64,000 nucleotides of DNA from Selenomonas sp. WCT3 (GTDB taxonomy: Bacteria; Bacillota; Negativicutes; Selenomonadales; Selenomonadaceae), in NCBI GenBank assembly GCA_900100835.1, contig FNCM01000006.1, positions 102,612 to 166,611 on the forward strand, given 5' to 3'. The first letter of the stretch is position 1. The number at the start of each line of letters is the position of its first letter. Below are positions 42,251-50,982 of the stretch, in pieces. A program made the position numbers and the translations under genes. Under the pieces are notes generated by a model. That model was not told where the DNA came from, searched no databases, and saw only the letters and a program-made list of their open reading frames with translations.

Positions 42251-43581
42251 CAATACTCATCCTCCTCATCCCGGGCGCGCACAATCAAGCGGATTGGCGT
42301 ACCTTCGAAGCCGTACATCTCCCGCAGGCGGTTCTCGATGAAACGCAGATAGGAGAAATGCATGAGTTCTGGGTCGTTAACAAAAATGATGAACTTCGGT
42401 GGTTTGACATCTGCCTGGGTCATGAACAAAATCTTCAAACGGCGACCGCGGTGCATCGGCGGCGGATTGATGGATACCGCATCACGGATGAGCTCATTTA
42501 ACACACTGGTCTTGATGCGCATGGACTGCTGCTCAGCAACGTATTTGACCAAATCCGTAACGCGGCCTACACGCTGACCGGTCAAAGCTGAAGCGTAAAG
42601 AACCGGCGCGTACTGCAAAAAGCCGATTTCATCACGCAAGTCCTCGGTAAAGCGAAGGGTTGACTTGTCATCCTTATCCGGATAGATATCCCATTTGTTG
42701 ACCACAATGATGACGCCACGGCCAGACTCATGGGCATAGCCAGCAATTTTCTTATCCTGCTCCGTAATGCCTTCCGAGGCATCAATCATCATCAAGACTA
42801 CATCGGCGCGGTCAATGGCTCGCAGGGAACGCATAACACTGTAGCGCTCCACCGGCTCATCAATCTTGCCACGGCGGCGCATGCCAGCCGTATCAATCAA
42901 CATGAACTTCATGCCGTCTTTGACAAAGTGGGTGTCAATGGCATCACGGGTCGTGCCAGCCATATCACTGACAATGACGCGCTCCTCACCGAGGAGCTGA
43001 TTGACAATAGAGGATTTCCCCACATTCGGCCGGCCAATTACGGCAATGCTAATTTCGTCCTCATCCTTGTCCTCGGCTTCGTGCTCCGGGAAAGCCGCTA
43101 CCATAGCATCAAGCAAGTCACCTAAGTTCATAGCATTGGATGCCGACAGCGCAATGGGGTCGCCAAGGCCGAGATTGTAAAACTCATACGAGTTCATAAC
43201 CAGCTGGGGGCTGTCAATCTTATTGACACCGAGAATAACCGGTTTCTTCGTGCTGCGCAGCATCTTGGCCACTTCTTCATCGGCGGTGGTAAGCCCCGCC
43301 CGGCCATCCACCAGGAACAAAATCACATCAGCTTCCTCCATGGCCAGCTGTGCCTGGCTCCGCATGGACTTTAAGATATGATTGCTTTCATCAAATTCGA
43401 TACCACCGGTATCAATCATTGTGAATTCATGATTCAGCCATTCGGCATCCAGATAGATGCGGTCACGGGTAACTCCCGGCATGTCATCCACAATCGAAAC
43501 GCGTTTTTTGCCAATCTGATTGAACAGCGTAGATTTTCCCACATTCGGGCGGCCAACGATAGCCACGATTGGTTTACTCAT
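42250..43581 (-). CDS. der: Ribosome-assembly GTPase Der (EngA)
   Basis: A 443-residue GTPase with two tandem G domains needed for 50S subunit maturation. The first has GRPNVGKSTLFN (10-21), DTGGIE and NKID; the second has GRPNVGKSSIVN (about 183-194), DTAGMRRRG and NKWD; the C-terminal KH-like domain ends the protein. AGAAGGT is the SD. It lies 30 bp after the DUF512 gene and one base into plsY. A TGACCGGTCA copy (42575-42584) falls within the codons for LTGQ. Confidence 0.97.
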   Translation of the reverse strand: MSKPIVAIVGRPNVGKSTLFNQIGKKRVSIVDDMPGVTRDRIYLDAEWLNHEFTMIDTGGIEFDESNHILKSMRSQAQLAMEEADVILFLVDGRAGLTTADEEVAKMLRSTKKPVILGVNKIDSPQLVMNSYEFYNLGLGDPIALSASNAMNLGDLLDAMVAAFPEHEAEDKDEDEISIAVIGRPNVGKSSIVNQLLGEERVIVSDMAGTTRDAIDTHFVKDGMKFMLIDTAGMRRRGKIDEPVERYSVMRSLRAIDRADVVLMMIDASEGITEQDKKIAGYAHESGRGVIIVVNKWDIYPDKDDKSTLRFTEDLRDEIGFLQYAPVLYASALTGQRVGRVTDLVKYVAEQQSMRIKTSVLNELIRDAVSINPPPMHRGRRLKILFMTQADVKPPKFIIFVNDPELMHFSYLRFIENRLREMYGFEGTPIRLIVRARDEEDEY

Positions 43582-43611
43582 GATATTACCTTCTTTCTAT
43601 ATAAATTCTTA

Positions 43612-45006
43612 TCAATATTGGATATTTTTCGTATAACCGGCATTGCTCTGCCAGGTGTAGGCAGTCTCGCCATTGCGATTCTTATGATATGTGTTCCAGC
43701 CAGTTAAAGCCCGACGGAAATCCTTGCCCCCCTGCACCGGTTCAATGCGAGCCTCGGGATAATGGGCTTGAAATTCTTCCAGCGTCACATCATCTAAGAA
43801 AATGTCTTCCCCGGAGCGCAGTGCCGACTCCGGAATAAGGATTCCGGTACGCTTGCCCGGCAGTTCATCCAAGGTCTTCATGATGTCCTTGGCCGTCAGC
43901 AGCCCCGATACATTGACGGTGTGGCCGAAATGGTCATTTTTCACCGGCACAATGCGGATGTGAAGGTTCTGCTTCTGCACCGAATCCGCTAGCTGCTTCA
44001 AAATTGGAGCCACAGAAGTTCCCGTCACCACATCCAGGTATACAGGCTCTTCATAGGAATCGTGGGAAGCCTCCGCTTTCTCCCAGTCGTTCAGGAAGCT
44101 TCGCGTGAGGCCAATACCGTTATCCAGCTGAGGAAAGCCATCATAAAAATCCGTTGGGGGAACTTCCCTGCCTGCCAGCAGGTAGAACTCATCTCCCAAA
44201 TAGATAAAGGTCCGGCCCTCTTCCTGACGAATCTTAGCCTGCCATTTTTCCACCTCGTCGATAACCCGTGCAGCCCCCTCGGCATCAAACTGCTGCAACG
44301 GAAATGGGTCATCCCGGTATTTGGTAAGTCCCACGGGAACAATGGCCATGGACAAAGCATGAGGACGACGGGCCACAATGTCGCGAATCGTGCGCTCAAG
44401 CTCCGGCCCATCGTTGAGACCCGCGCATAAGACCACCTGGGTGTGGTAATCGCAACCTGCCTTTTCCAAATTGTCCAACTGCTCGGCAATTTTTGCCGCG
44501 CCTTTGCAGCGAAGCATTTGGGCCCGAAGCTCCGGATTCATGCACTGAACCGAAACATAAAGCGGCGACAAATGATACTGCTCAATCCGTTTGAAATCCC
44601 TAGGCCCCATATTGGTCATCGTCACGAAATTGCCATAAAGGAAGGATAGACGATAATCGTCATCCTTTATGGACAGACTGCTCCGCATATGAGGGGCAAT
44701 CATATCCACAAAGCAAAAATAACAATGATTTGCGCAATTGCGGATACCATCAAATACAGCCGATTCGAACTCAACACCCAATTCTTCATCAAAATCCTTG
44801 TCAAAGGAAATCATTTCCTGCTGGCCATCGGCATGCTCGATAAGCATGTCGATTTCCTCATCGGCCATGGCAAAACTCAAATCAATGATATCCTTCAATT
44901 CCTGGTCATTGATGGCTATGATTTTGTCTCCTGGCACCAGTTCTAGTTCTTCAGCCAGGCTGCCCGGATACACCCGCAGGATTACACCGGCATGTTGCTT
45001 GCTCAT
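43612..45006 (-). CDS. DUF512 / radical SAM-like PDZ protein
   Basis: A 464-residue Fe-S protein of the DUF512 family. The N-terminus is a PDZ-like domain (GVILRVYPGSLAEELELVPGDKIIAIND, 7-34). Then CANHCYFC supplies a CX3CX2C motif (Cys91, Cys95, Cys98) like radical SAM enzymes, followed by LYGNFVTMTNMG, and the DUF512 C-terminal domain (about 290-450). The family is widespread in Firmicutes and cyanobacteria and often sits before der, but its reaction is unknown; an RNA- or ribosome-related modification is a guess from context. ATG at 45006 has a GA-rich upstream rather than a strong SD. Confidence 0.85.
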   Translation of the reverse strand: MSKQHAGVILRVYPGSLAEELELVPGDKIIAINDQELKDIIDLSFAMADEEIDMLIEHADGQQEMISFDKDFDEELGVEFESAVFDGIRNCANHCYFCFVDMIAPHMRSSLSIKDDDYRLSFLYGNFVTMTNMGPRDFKRIEQYHLSPLYVSVQCMNPELRAQMLRCKGAAKIAEQLDNLEKAGCDYHTQVVLCAGLNDGPELERTIRDIVARRPHALSMAIVPVGLTKYRDDPFPLQQFDAEGAARVIDEVEKWQAKIRQEEGRTFIYLGDEFYLLAGREVPPTDFYDGFPQLDNGIGLTRSFLNDWEKAEASHDSYEEPVYLDVVTGTSVAPILKQLADSVQKQNLHIRIVPVKNDHFGHTVNVSGLLTAKDIMKTLDELPGKRTGILIPESALRSGEDIFLDDVTLEEFQAHYPEARIEPVQGGKDFRRALTGWNTYHKNRNGETAYTWQSNAGYTKNIQY

Positions 45007-45057
45007 TTCTCTTTCTCTTTCTTTCGATTCAGTTCGTTACATCTTTTCTTCCATCAA

Positions 45058-45092
45058 AAACAAAGGAGTGATGCTTGTATCATCACTCCTCT
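45058..45092 (-). terminator. Terminator of ispH-rpsA
   Basis: AGGAGTGATG (45064-45073) pairs with CATCACTCCT (45081-45090), 7-nt loop, T-rich tail on the minus strand. Confidence 0.85.
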
Positions 45093-45124
45093 GAGTCATT
45101 ATCCAGTTGATTTATTATCAGCTA

Positions 45125-46192
45125 TTAGTCTTTAGCTTTCGTGATGGACAGGGAAATGCGTTTGCGTTTCATGTCGATGCGAAGAACTTTAACTTTAACT
45201 TCATCGCCAACATGAACAGCTTCATCAGCGCGCTCAATGCGTTTCTCAGCGAGCTCGCCCATCGGGATCAGGCCATCGAAGCCCGGCTCGATTTCCATGA
45301 AAGCACCGAAGTCCGTCAATTTGATGACTTTACCTTCGATGATGTCGCCCTCAGCGTATTTCTCAGCGTTGTCGAGCCACGGATCACGCATCGTGTCTTT
45401 AACGGACAAGGAGATGCGTTTTGCTTCCGTATCAACAGATTTAACATAAACGTCAAGCTCCTGGCCAACTTCGAGAACATCCGACGGATGTTTTACACGG
45501 TGCCAAGCGAGGTCGGAAATATGAGCCAGACCATCTACGCCACCGATATCGATGAAGGCACCATAGTCAACGATACGTTTAACCGTACCGCGAACCGTCG
45601 TACCAGCCTCGAGGGTGGAGAAGATTTCGCCCTCTTTCTCAGCGCGCTCAACTTCGAGAAGTGCACGGCGGGAAAGAACCAGACGCTGTTTGTGAACGTC
45701 AATCTCGATGATTTCGCACTCAACCGTCTGACCAACATAGACAGACAGGTCTTTTACGAAATGAAGCTCCATCTGGGAAGCCGGAATGAAGCCGCGGAGG
45801 CCGTTGACAGAAGCCACGAGGCCACCTTTAACAACCTGGTTGACCTGAGCCTGAACATGCTCGCCACGCTCTTTGATTGCTTCCATGTCTTTCCAAGCAA
45901 CCATACGGTCAGCTTTTACCTTGGAGAGCATGCCGCCGTTGTCGCCACCAAGGGAAACAACATAAACGTCAATTTTGTCGCCAACCTTAACAACATCAGC
46001 TGCGGACTCCGGAGCTGGGTAAGCGAGTTCTCTCTTCGGAATAGCAATTTCCTGTTTGTAGCCAATATCAACATAGGCCTCATCGCGGGAAACCTGGATG
46101 ACGGTACCTTCAACAACCGTACGCTCCTGGATATCCGGCATCGAGTTCTCTGCCTCTGCTAATAATTCTTCCATGTTCATCTGTTCTGACAC
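45125..46192 (-). CDS. rpsA: 30S ribosomal protein S1
   Basis: RNA-binding S1 protein, 355 residues with four S1 (OB) domains, against six in E. coli; the four-domain form is usual in Firmicutes. Domain starts are near residues 20 (ERTVVEGTVIQVSRDEAYVDIGYK), 105 (GEHVQAQVNQVVKGG), 190 (GTTVRGTVKRIVDYGAFIDIGG) and 275 (GDIIEGKVIKLTDFGAFMEI). Start is GTG at 46192 with GGAGG 10 nt upstream, within ispH; the two genes overlap by 16 bases in different frames. In some relatives ispH and rpsA are fused into one protein. Confidence 0.96.
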   Translation of the reverse strand: MSEQMNMEELLAEAENSMPDIQERTVVEGTVIQVSRDEAYVDIGYKQEIAIPKRELAYPAPESAADVVKVGDKIDVYVVSLGGDNGGMLSKVKADRMVAWKDMEAIKERGEHVQAQVNQVVKGGLVASVNGLRGFIPASQMELHFVKDLSVYVGQTVECEIIEIDVHKQRLVLSRRALLEVERAEKEGEIFSTLEAGTTVRGTVKRIVDYGAFIDIGGVDGLAHISDLAWHRVKHPSDVLEVGQELDVYVKSVDTEAKRISLSVKDTMRDPWLDNAEKYAEGDIIEGKVIKLTDFGAFMEIEPGFDGLIPMGELAEKRIERADEAVHVGDEVKVKVLRIDMKRKRISLSITKAKD

Positions 46193-47004
46193 TTTTTATA
46201 TACCTCCTTGATAATCCAGTCAGGTGTCGAAGCACCCGCTGTAATACCAATTTTTTCAATTTTATCAAACCACTCGTCCTGCAGCTCTGCTGCTGTTTCG
46301 ATATGGTAAGTAACACATTTTGTTGCACAAAGCTGTGCAAGACGTGATGTATTGGCACTGTTCTTGCCGCCAATAACCAGCATTCTATCAACCTTCGCAG
46401 CTAGTTCCATAGCTGCTGCTTGCCGCTGATCTGTCGCCGTACATATCGTCCGCAGGATTTTTACCTCCCGAGACTTTTCCAGCAGGTGCGTGACAATTTC
46501 CCGGAACTTCTCACCCGAAAAAGTCGTCTGGCACACGATGCCAAGCTTAGCACAATTCGGCAGCGCATCGGCTTCCTCAACAGTCTCGATGATTTTTGCC
46601 TCAGCGTTGGACCATTCAAAGATACTGCGTACTTCCGGATGCTCCTTCTCCCCGATGATGACCACACGGTAACCCTCATCCACCAGAGATTTGGCAGAAA
46701 GCTGCGCTTTCTTGACATGGGGACAGGTTGCATCGACTACCGTCAGCCCACGATTCTCGGCATCAGCGTAAACCTGAGGCCCAACTCCATGGGAACGGAT
46801 GATGACTGTACCCTTTTCCATCTCATCCAAACTACTTACCGAGCCCACGCCTTCATTGCTGAGGCGTTCCACCATTTGCGGATTATGGATGATTGGACCT
46901 AATGTACAAGCGGTGCCGTCAGCGGAAGCATTTTCTCTGGCAATCGTTATTGCGCGTTTGACGCCATAACAGAAACCAAGATAATCTGCTAAAATGACTT
47001 CCAT
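46177..47004 (-). CDS. ispH: 4-hydroxy-3-methylbut-2-enyl diphosphate reductase
   Basis: Fe-S enzyme of the last step of the MEP isoprenoid pathway, giving IPP and DMAPP. 275 residues. The three cluster cysteines are Cys12 (GFCYGVKRA), one in VVDATCPHVKKA (about 94) and one in ILRTICTATDQRQ (about 188). Conserved LGPIIHNPQMV and IIRSHGVGP are present. The SD is GGTGG. It overlaps rpsA by 16 bases, an arrangement intermediate between separate genes and the IspH-S1 fusion found in some Firmicutes. Confidence 0.96.
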   Translation of the reverse strand: MEVILADYLGFCYGVKRAITIARENASADGTACTLGPIIHNPQMVERLSNEGVGSVSSLDEMEKGTVIIRSHGVGPQVYADAENRGLTVVDATCPHVKKAQLSAKSLVDEGYRVVIIGEKEHPEVRSIFEWSNAEAKIIETVEEADALPNCAKLGIVCQTTFSGEKFREIVTHLLEKSREVKILRTICTATDQRQAAAMELAAKVDRMLVIGGKNSANTSRLAQLCATKCVTYHIETAAELQDEWFDKIEKIGITAGASTPDWIIKEVYKKCQNR

Positions 47005-47073
47005 ACATCAACCACCAATTATTAGTCATGCGAATTCGGTATATTTTATATTCTTTTTCGCAATCTAACATCT

Positions 47074-47102
47074 AGTTTAGCATAGATTATCATGACAAGC
47101 AA
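47074..47102 (-). promoter_or_regulatory. Promoter of ispH-rpsA
   Basis: On the minus strand TTGCTT (47102-47097), 17-bp spacer, extended TGC-TAAACT (47079-47074), in the 114-bp gap after plsC and about 70 bp before the ispH ATG. Confidence 0.55.
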
Positions 47103-47118
47103 ATTATTTTTCGCAAAT

Positions 47119-47715
47119 TCAGCGATTTTTTTCTTTCATTTCCGCAATCTTATCCATAATCGACTGAGAAAAGGCTTCGAGCTGCTCCTTGTCCTTATGG
47201 TCCCCTGTAAACTTCATGGGTTCGCCATAAATGACTTTGAGTTTCGGGAAATAGCCGCCGTTGGCAAAAATACGGTCCGTGCCGATAATAGCCGCCGGCA
47301 CCACCGGTGCCCCGGTCATGGATGCGATCAGCCCAACGCCGGCCTCAGCTTTGCGCATCTTTCCTGTGCGACTGCGGGTTCCCTCCGGAAAAAGGCCCAG
47401 GCAACGGCCCTGTTTAAGGACCTGCATGGCCGCCTTGATTGCCCCGCGGTCAGCAGCCCCTCGCTTGACGGGAAAGGCATGACAGGCGGTAATTGCCCGG
47501 CCAAAAATCGGATTTTTAAAGAGCTCAATCTTAGCCATATAACTTACCGGCCGGGAAAGGAAGGTTGCCACAAAGGGCGGGTCCCAATTGCTCATGTGGT
47601 TAGCCGCTAAAATGACTGCCCCTTCCTTCGGCATGTTCTCACGGCCGATAATCTCAGCCCGAAAGAAAATTTTAAATAGGAGGCCAAAAATAATCTGAAG
47701 CAATCCGTAAAGCAT
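47119..47715 (-). CDS. plsC: 1-acyl-sn-glycerol-3-phosphate acyltransferase
   Basis: Acylates lysophosphatidic acid to phosphatidic acid, the step after PlsY. 198 residues with one N-terminal membrane segment (LYGLLQIIFGLLFKIFF), the catalytic NHMSNWD (NHx4D, about 39-45) and FPEGTRSRTGKM (about 109-120). GAGGTG is the SD. Nine bases after cmk; last gene of the dacA-to-plsC run, with no clear terminator before the ispH promoter. Confidence 0.93.
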   Translation of the reverse strand: MLYGLLQIIFGLLFKIFFRAEIIGRENMPKEGAVILAANHMSNWDPPFVATFLSRPVSYMAKIELFKNPIFGRAITACHAFPVKRGAADRGAIKAAMQVLKQGRCLGLFPEGTRSRTGKMRKAEAGVGLIASMTGAPVVPAAIIGTDRIFANGGYFPKLKVIYGEPMKFTGDHKDKEQLEAFSQSIMDKIAEMKEKNR

Positions 47716-47724
47716 CGAATCACC

Positions 47725-48381
47725 TCACTGACACATGGACAGGATACGGGAAACCACTTCGTCAATGGAAAGACCCGTCGTATCGAGAAGCGTTGCATCT
47801 TCAGCCTGTACCAGCGGCGAAATTTCACGCTCGCTGTCGGCCTTATCCCGGGCAGCAATATCCTGCTGAAGTTTTTCCAGGGTGATGTCGTAGCCCTTTT
47901 CCTTCATTTCCTTCCACCGGCGCATAGCCCGCTCCTCGATGGAAGCCGTCAGGAAAATTTTCACATCTGCATTGGGCAGCACGTTGGTGGCAATATCGCG
48001 GCCATCCATGAGAACGGAACCGCGCTCTGCCATCTTGCGCTGGAGGTCAACCATCTTAACCCGCACCGGCCCCAGTGCTGCCACCTGGGAAACAATGCCG
48101 CTGACTTCCGGCGTGCGGATAGCCGCACTGACATCCGTGCCGTCAACGGTAACCTTCGTCTTGCCATCAGCATACTGGAGATTCACATCGACGTCCTTGA
48201 CCACCTCAAGAATCAATTCGTCGGTAATCTCTTTGCCCTGCTGCAGCGTTTTCCAGGCAACGGCACGGTACATAGCGCCCGTATCGATATAGGTGTAGCC
48301 GAGTTTCTTGGCCGCCAGCTGAGCAACGGTACTCTTGCCGGCACCTGCCGGTCCATCAATGGCAACAACTAATTTCTTCAA
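47725..48381 (-). CDS. cmk: Cytidylate kinase
   Basis: Phosphorylates CMP and dCMP. 218 residues with the P-loop GPAGAGKSTVA (10-20), IDTGAMYRAVAW, and the CMP-specific insert containing DGTDVSAAIRTPEVSGIVSQVA and DGRDIATNVLP. Start is TTG at 48381 with AGGAGG 8 nt upstream. Between aroA (32 bp) and plsC (9 bp), a conserved Firmicute order leading to rpsA. Confidence 0.96.
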   Translation of the reverse strand: MKKLVVAIDGPAGAGKSTVAQLAAKKLGYTYIDTGAMYRAVAWKTLQQGKEITDELILEVVKDVDVNLQYADGKTKVTVDGTDVSAAIRTPEVSGIVSQVAALGPVRVKMVDLQRKMAERGSVLMDGRDIATNVLPNADVKIFLTASIEERAMRRWKEMKEKGYDITLEKLQQDIAARDKADSEREISPLVQAEDATLLDTTGLSIDEVVSRILSMCQ

Positions 48382-48413
48382 AATCTTTTCCTCCTAAATG
48401 GGTAATTTATTGG

Positions 48414-49712
48414 TTAGCGTAAGCTGTCCAAGGTCTGATAAAACGTGGGATAGGAAATGTTGACGCATTCCGGATTTTCAATGGTGACACCATCACCAGC
48501 CGCGCCAAGGATTGCTAGCGACATGGCAATGCGATGGTCATCGTAAGAGAAAGCCTGTGCCTTTTGTATCGGCCGTCCCCCATGAATGACTAGGCCATCT
48601 TCCGTACCTTCTACAGCGCCCGGGGCCAATTTGTTGAACTGGTCGGTAATGGCTTGCAAACGGTCCGTTTCCTTGACGCGAAGTTCACCGGCACCAGTGA
48701 TGACCGTATCGCCTTCGGCAAAGAGAGCCGCTACGGCAATAACCGGAATCTCATCGATAAGCCGCGGCATGATGTCCGCACCAAACTCCGTGCCATGCAG
48801 CTTGCTATAGCGAACGCGAATATCTGCCGCTGCTTCGCCACCGCTGGTACGCTCATTAATTAGCTCAATATCTGCCCCCATATCCTTGAGTACATCGAGG
48901 ATACCCGTGCGAGTCTCATTGACCCCTACATTGCGAAGCAGCAAATCACTGCCCGGAACAATGCAGCCTGCCACCAGCCAGTAAGCGGCCGAACTGATAT
49001 CACCAGGGACTTCGATTTCCTTCGGTGCCTTAAATTCTGCTACCGGATGAATGGTCACCGCCGTGCCATTTTTCTCCGTATGCACCCCAAAGGCTTCCAG
49101 CATGCGTTCCGTGTGATCACGGGAAGTGAAGGGCTCTACCACCGTGGTATCGCCTTCGGCATACATGCCAGCCAAAAGGATTGCCGATTTGACCTGAGCA
49201 CTGGCCACCGGGCTGTTATAGGTCATGCCCTTTAACTTTTTCTCTTGCGGAACGATGGTAATGGGCAGCTTCTGATTTGCCTGACGGCCGTAGATTTTTG
49301 CCCCCATCTGAGACAGTGGCGCAATGACGCGGCCCATGGGGCGCTTATGCAGCGAAGCATCGCCGGTGAAAGTCGTAAGGAATGGCTGGGGTGCCAAAAT
49401 TCCCATCATCAGTCGAAGGGTTGTACCGGAATTTCCCGCATCGATAATCGTCTGGGGCTCCTTCAGTCCACGAAGGCCATTGCCCGTAACGATGAGTTCT
49501 GTGTCGCTTTTAAATTCCACCTTAGCCCCCAAAGCTTCCATGCAAGCTGCCGTGGACATGCAGTCCTGGGCATGCAGGAAATTCGTGATGTGGACCGGCG
49601 TACTGCCCAGGGCCGAAAACATGACACTACGATGCGAAATCGACTTATCCCCTGGGATTTGTACTTCCCCCTTCAGGCCGGCTGCTGCTTTTGCTATCGT
49701 TTTGGTATCCAT
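48414..49712 (-). CDS. aroA: 3-phosphoshikimate 1-carboxyvinyltransferase (EPSP synthase)
   Basis: Sixth step of the shikimate pathway: shikimate-3-phosphate plus PEP to EPSP. 432 residues with GDKSISHR (22-29), DAGNSGTTLRLMMG (about 90-103), KRPMGRV for the PEP-binding Arg, and KETDRL (about 343). The GNSGTTLR loop followed by LASGILA-type GILAPQP resembles class II enzymes, but the class should be checked by alignment. AGGAGTGG is the SD. 25 bp after the flavoprotein gene. Confidence 0.96.
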   Translation of the reverse strand: MDTKTIAKAAAGLKGEVQIPGDKSISHRSVMFSALGSTPVHITNFLHAQDCMSTAACMEALGAKVEFKSDTELIVTGNGLRGLKEPQTIIDAGNSGTTLRLMMGILAPQPFLTTFTGDASLHKRPMGRVIAPLSQMGAKIYGRQANQKLPITIVPQEKKLKGMTYNSPVASAQVKSAILLAGMYAEGDTTVVEPFTSRDHTERMLEAFGVHTEKNGTAVTIHPVAEFKAPKEIEVPGDISSAAYWLVAGCIVPGSDLLLRNVGVNETRTGILDVLKDMGADIELINERTSGGEAAADIRVRYSKLHGTEFGADIMPRLIDEIPVIAVAALFAEGDTVITGAGELRVKETDRLQAITDQFNKLAPGAVEGTEDGLVIHGGRPIQKAQAFSYDDHRIAMSLAILGAAGDGVTIENPECVNISYPTFYQTLDSLR

Positions 49713-49737
49713 AAAGCCACTCCTATCTTGTCCTTAT

Positions 49738-50982
49738 TCAATCATTCCAGACGCTCCAGTTGCCGGCAGCCGCCCCCATGGAAAATGCTGCCTGGAGATT
49801 GTAACCGCCAGTATAGCCATCCACATCGACGACTTCCCCAGCAAAATACAAGCCTGGGACGAGTTTTGATTCCATTGTCTTCGGATTGATTTCCTTCACC
49901 GAAACGCCCCCTACGGTGACAATTGCCTCAGCCAGGGGACGGGTATCCGTAATAACCAGCGTCAAATCCTGAAGCGTCTCCACCAAACGATGGCGTTCTT
50001 CCACCGTAATTTGATGAACCGGCTTGTCCGGTGCCAAAAAAGCACTGTCGAGAACCGGCCCGATGAGTTTATGAGGCAACAAATCCACCAAGGCATTGGC
50101 CAGCTGCTTGCGCTGGTATTTCTCAAAATCGCGCTGGATACGAGCGTCCAGTTTTTCTTCGCTGAGTGCCGGCTTCAAATTGATGGATAGTTCCACAAAA
50201 GAATCCCCTTCCGCCAGATATTCCGAAGCCGTCCGACTCATGGACAAAATAATGGGCCCGGTCACACCGTAATGGGTAAACATCATCTCACCAAACATCT
50301 CCGCGACTTTTTCGCCATCCACCCGCAGGGTACCGCGAACATTGCGCAGGGAAAGCCCCTGAACCTCCCTAACCCAATCGTCTTCGGCCACCAACGGTAC
50401 CAGCGATGGACGAACAGGCGCAATAGTATGTCCTAAGGCCTCAGCCATGGCATAGCCGTCCCCAGTCGAACCTGTCCCCGGATAGGAGGCACCACCAACG
50501 CAGAGTATCACCGCTTCAGCCTTGTAGATAGCACCGGTCTTGGTGCGGACGCCAGCTATTTTTCCATCCTGGGTCAGGATGTCTTTTACTGCAGTGTCCG
50601 TCTCAATGGTCACCCCTAATTCGTGAAGGCGTTCCACCATGGCATCTACCACATCCTGAGCCTTATCGCTGACGGGGAAAACACGGTTGCCACGTTCCAC
50701 TTTGGTGGGCACGCCCTGCCCCTCGAAGAAGTAGATGACATCCTGATTGTCAAAGGCGCGCATCGAGCTGTTGAGGAACCGTCCATTTCCATGGATATTG
50801 CGGATGATTTCGGGCACATCGGCTGCATTGGTGAGGTTGCAGCGCCCCTTGCCCGTAATCATCATTTTACGACCGGGCTTTTTCATTTTCTCAAGGATTA
50901 CCACTTCCGCACCGTTTTCGGCCGCCTTGATGGCGGCCATCATTCCGGCGGGCCCGGCACCTACTACCACGATTTGTTTCAT
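49738..50982 (-). CDS. NAD(P)/FAD-dependent oxidoreductase, HI0933/BaiN-like
   Basis: A 414-residue flavoprotein. The N-terminal dinucleotide-binding motif is VVGAGPAGMMAAI (5-17), with KKPGRKMMITGKGRCNLTN (34-52) as family signature; the C-terminal end has GLYFAGEVVDVDGYTGGYNLQAAFSMG. Members of this family have been linked to bile-acid precursor reduction and to unknown redox roles; nothing here fixes the substrate. Its ATG overlaps the stop of the pseudouridine synthase gene by four bases. Confidence 0.88.
   Translation of the reverse strand: MKQIVVVGAGPAGMMAAIKAAENGAEVVILEKMKKPGRKMMITGKGRCNLTNAADVPEIIRNIHGNGRFLNSSMRAFDNQDVIYFFEGQGVPTKVERGNRVFPVSDKAQDVVDAMVERLHELGVTIETDTAVKDILTQDGKIAGVRTKTGAIYKAEAVILCVGGASYPGTGSTGDGYAMAEALGHTIAPVRPSLVPLVAEDDWVREVQGLSLRNVRGTLRVDGEKVAEMFGEMMFTHYGVTGPIILSMSRTASEYLAEGDSFVELSINLKPALSEEKLDARIQRDFEKYQRKQLANALVDLLPHKLIGPVLDSAFLAPDKPVHQITVEERHRLVETLQDLTLVITDTRPLAEAIVTVGGVSVKEINPKTMESKLVPGLYFAGEVVDVDGYTGGYNLQAAFSMGAAAGNWSVWND

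Noticed and set aside
4199-45092. Similar GGAGT-containing terminator stems at 4205, 10301, 35785 and 45064 as a dispersed repeat
   Set aside because: The shared core is only about 6-8 bp and each copy is explained as an ordinary terminator at a gene end.
45107-46162. 351-codon plus-strand frame opposite rpsA
   Set aside because: Antisense to four clear S1 domains; composition mirrors the repeated structure of rpsA.
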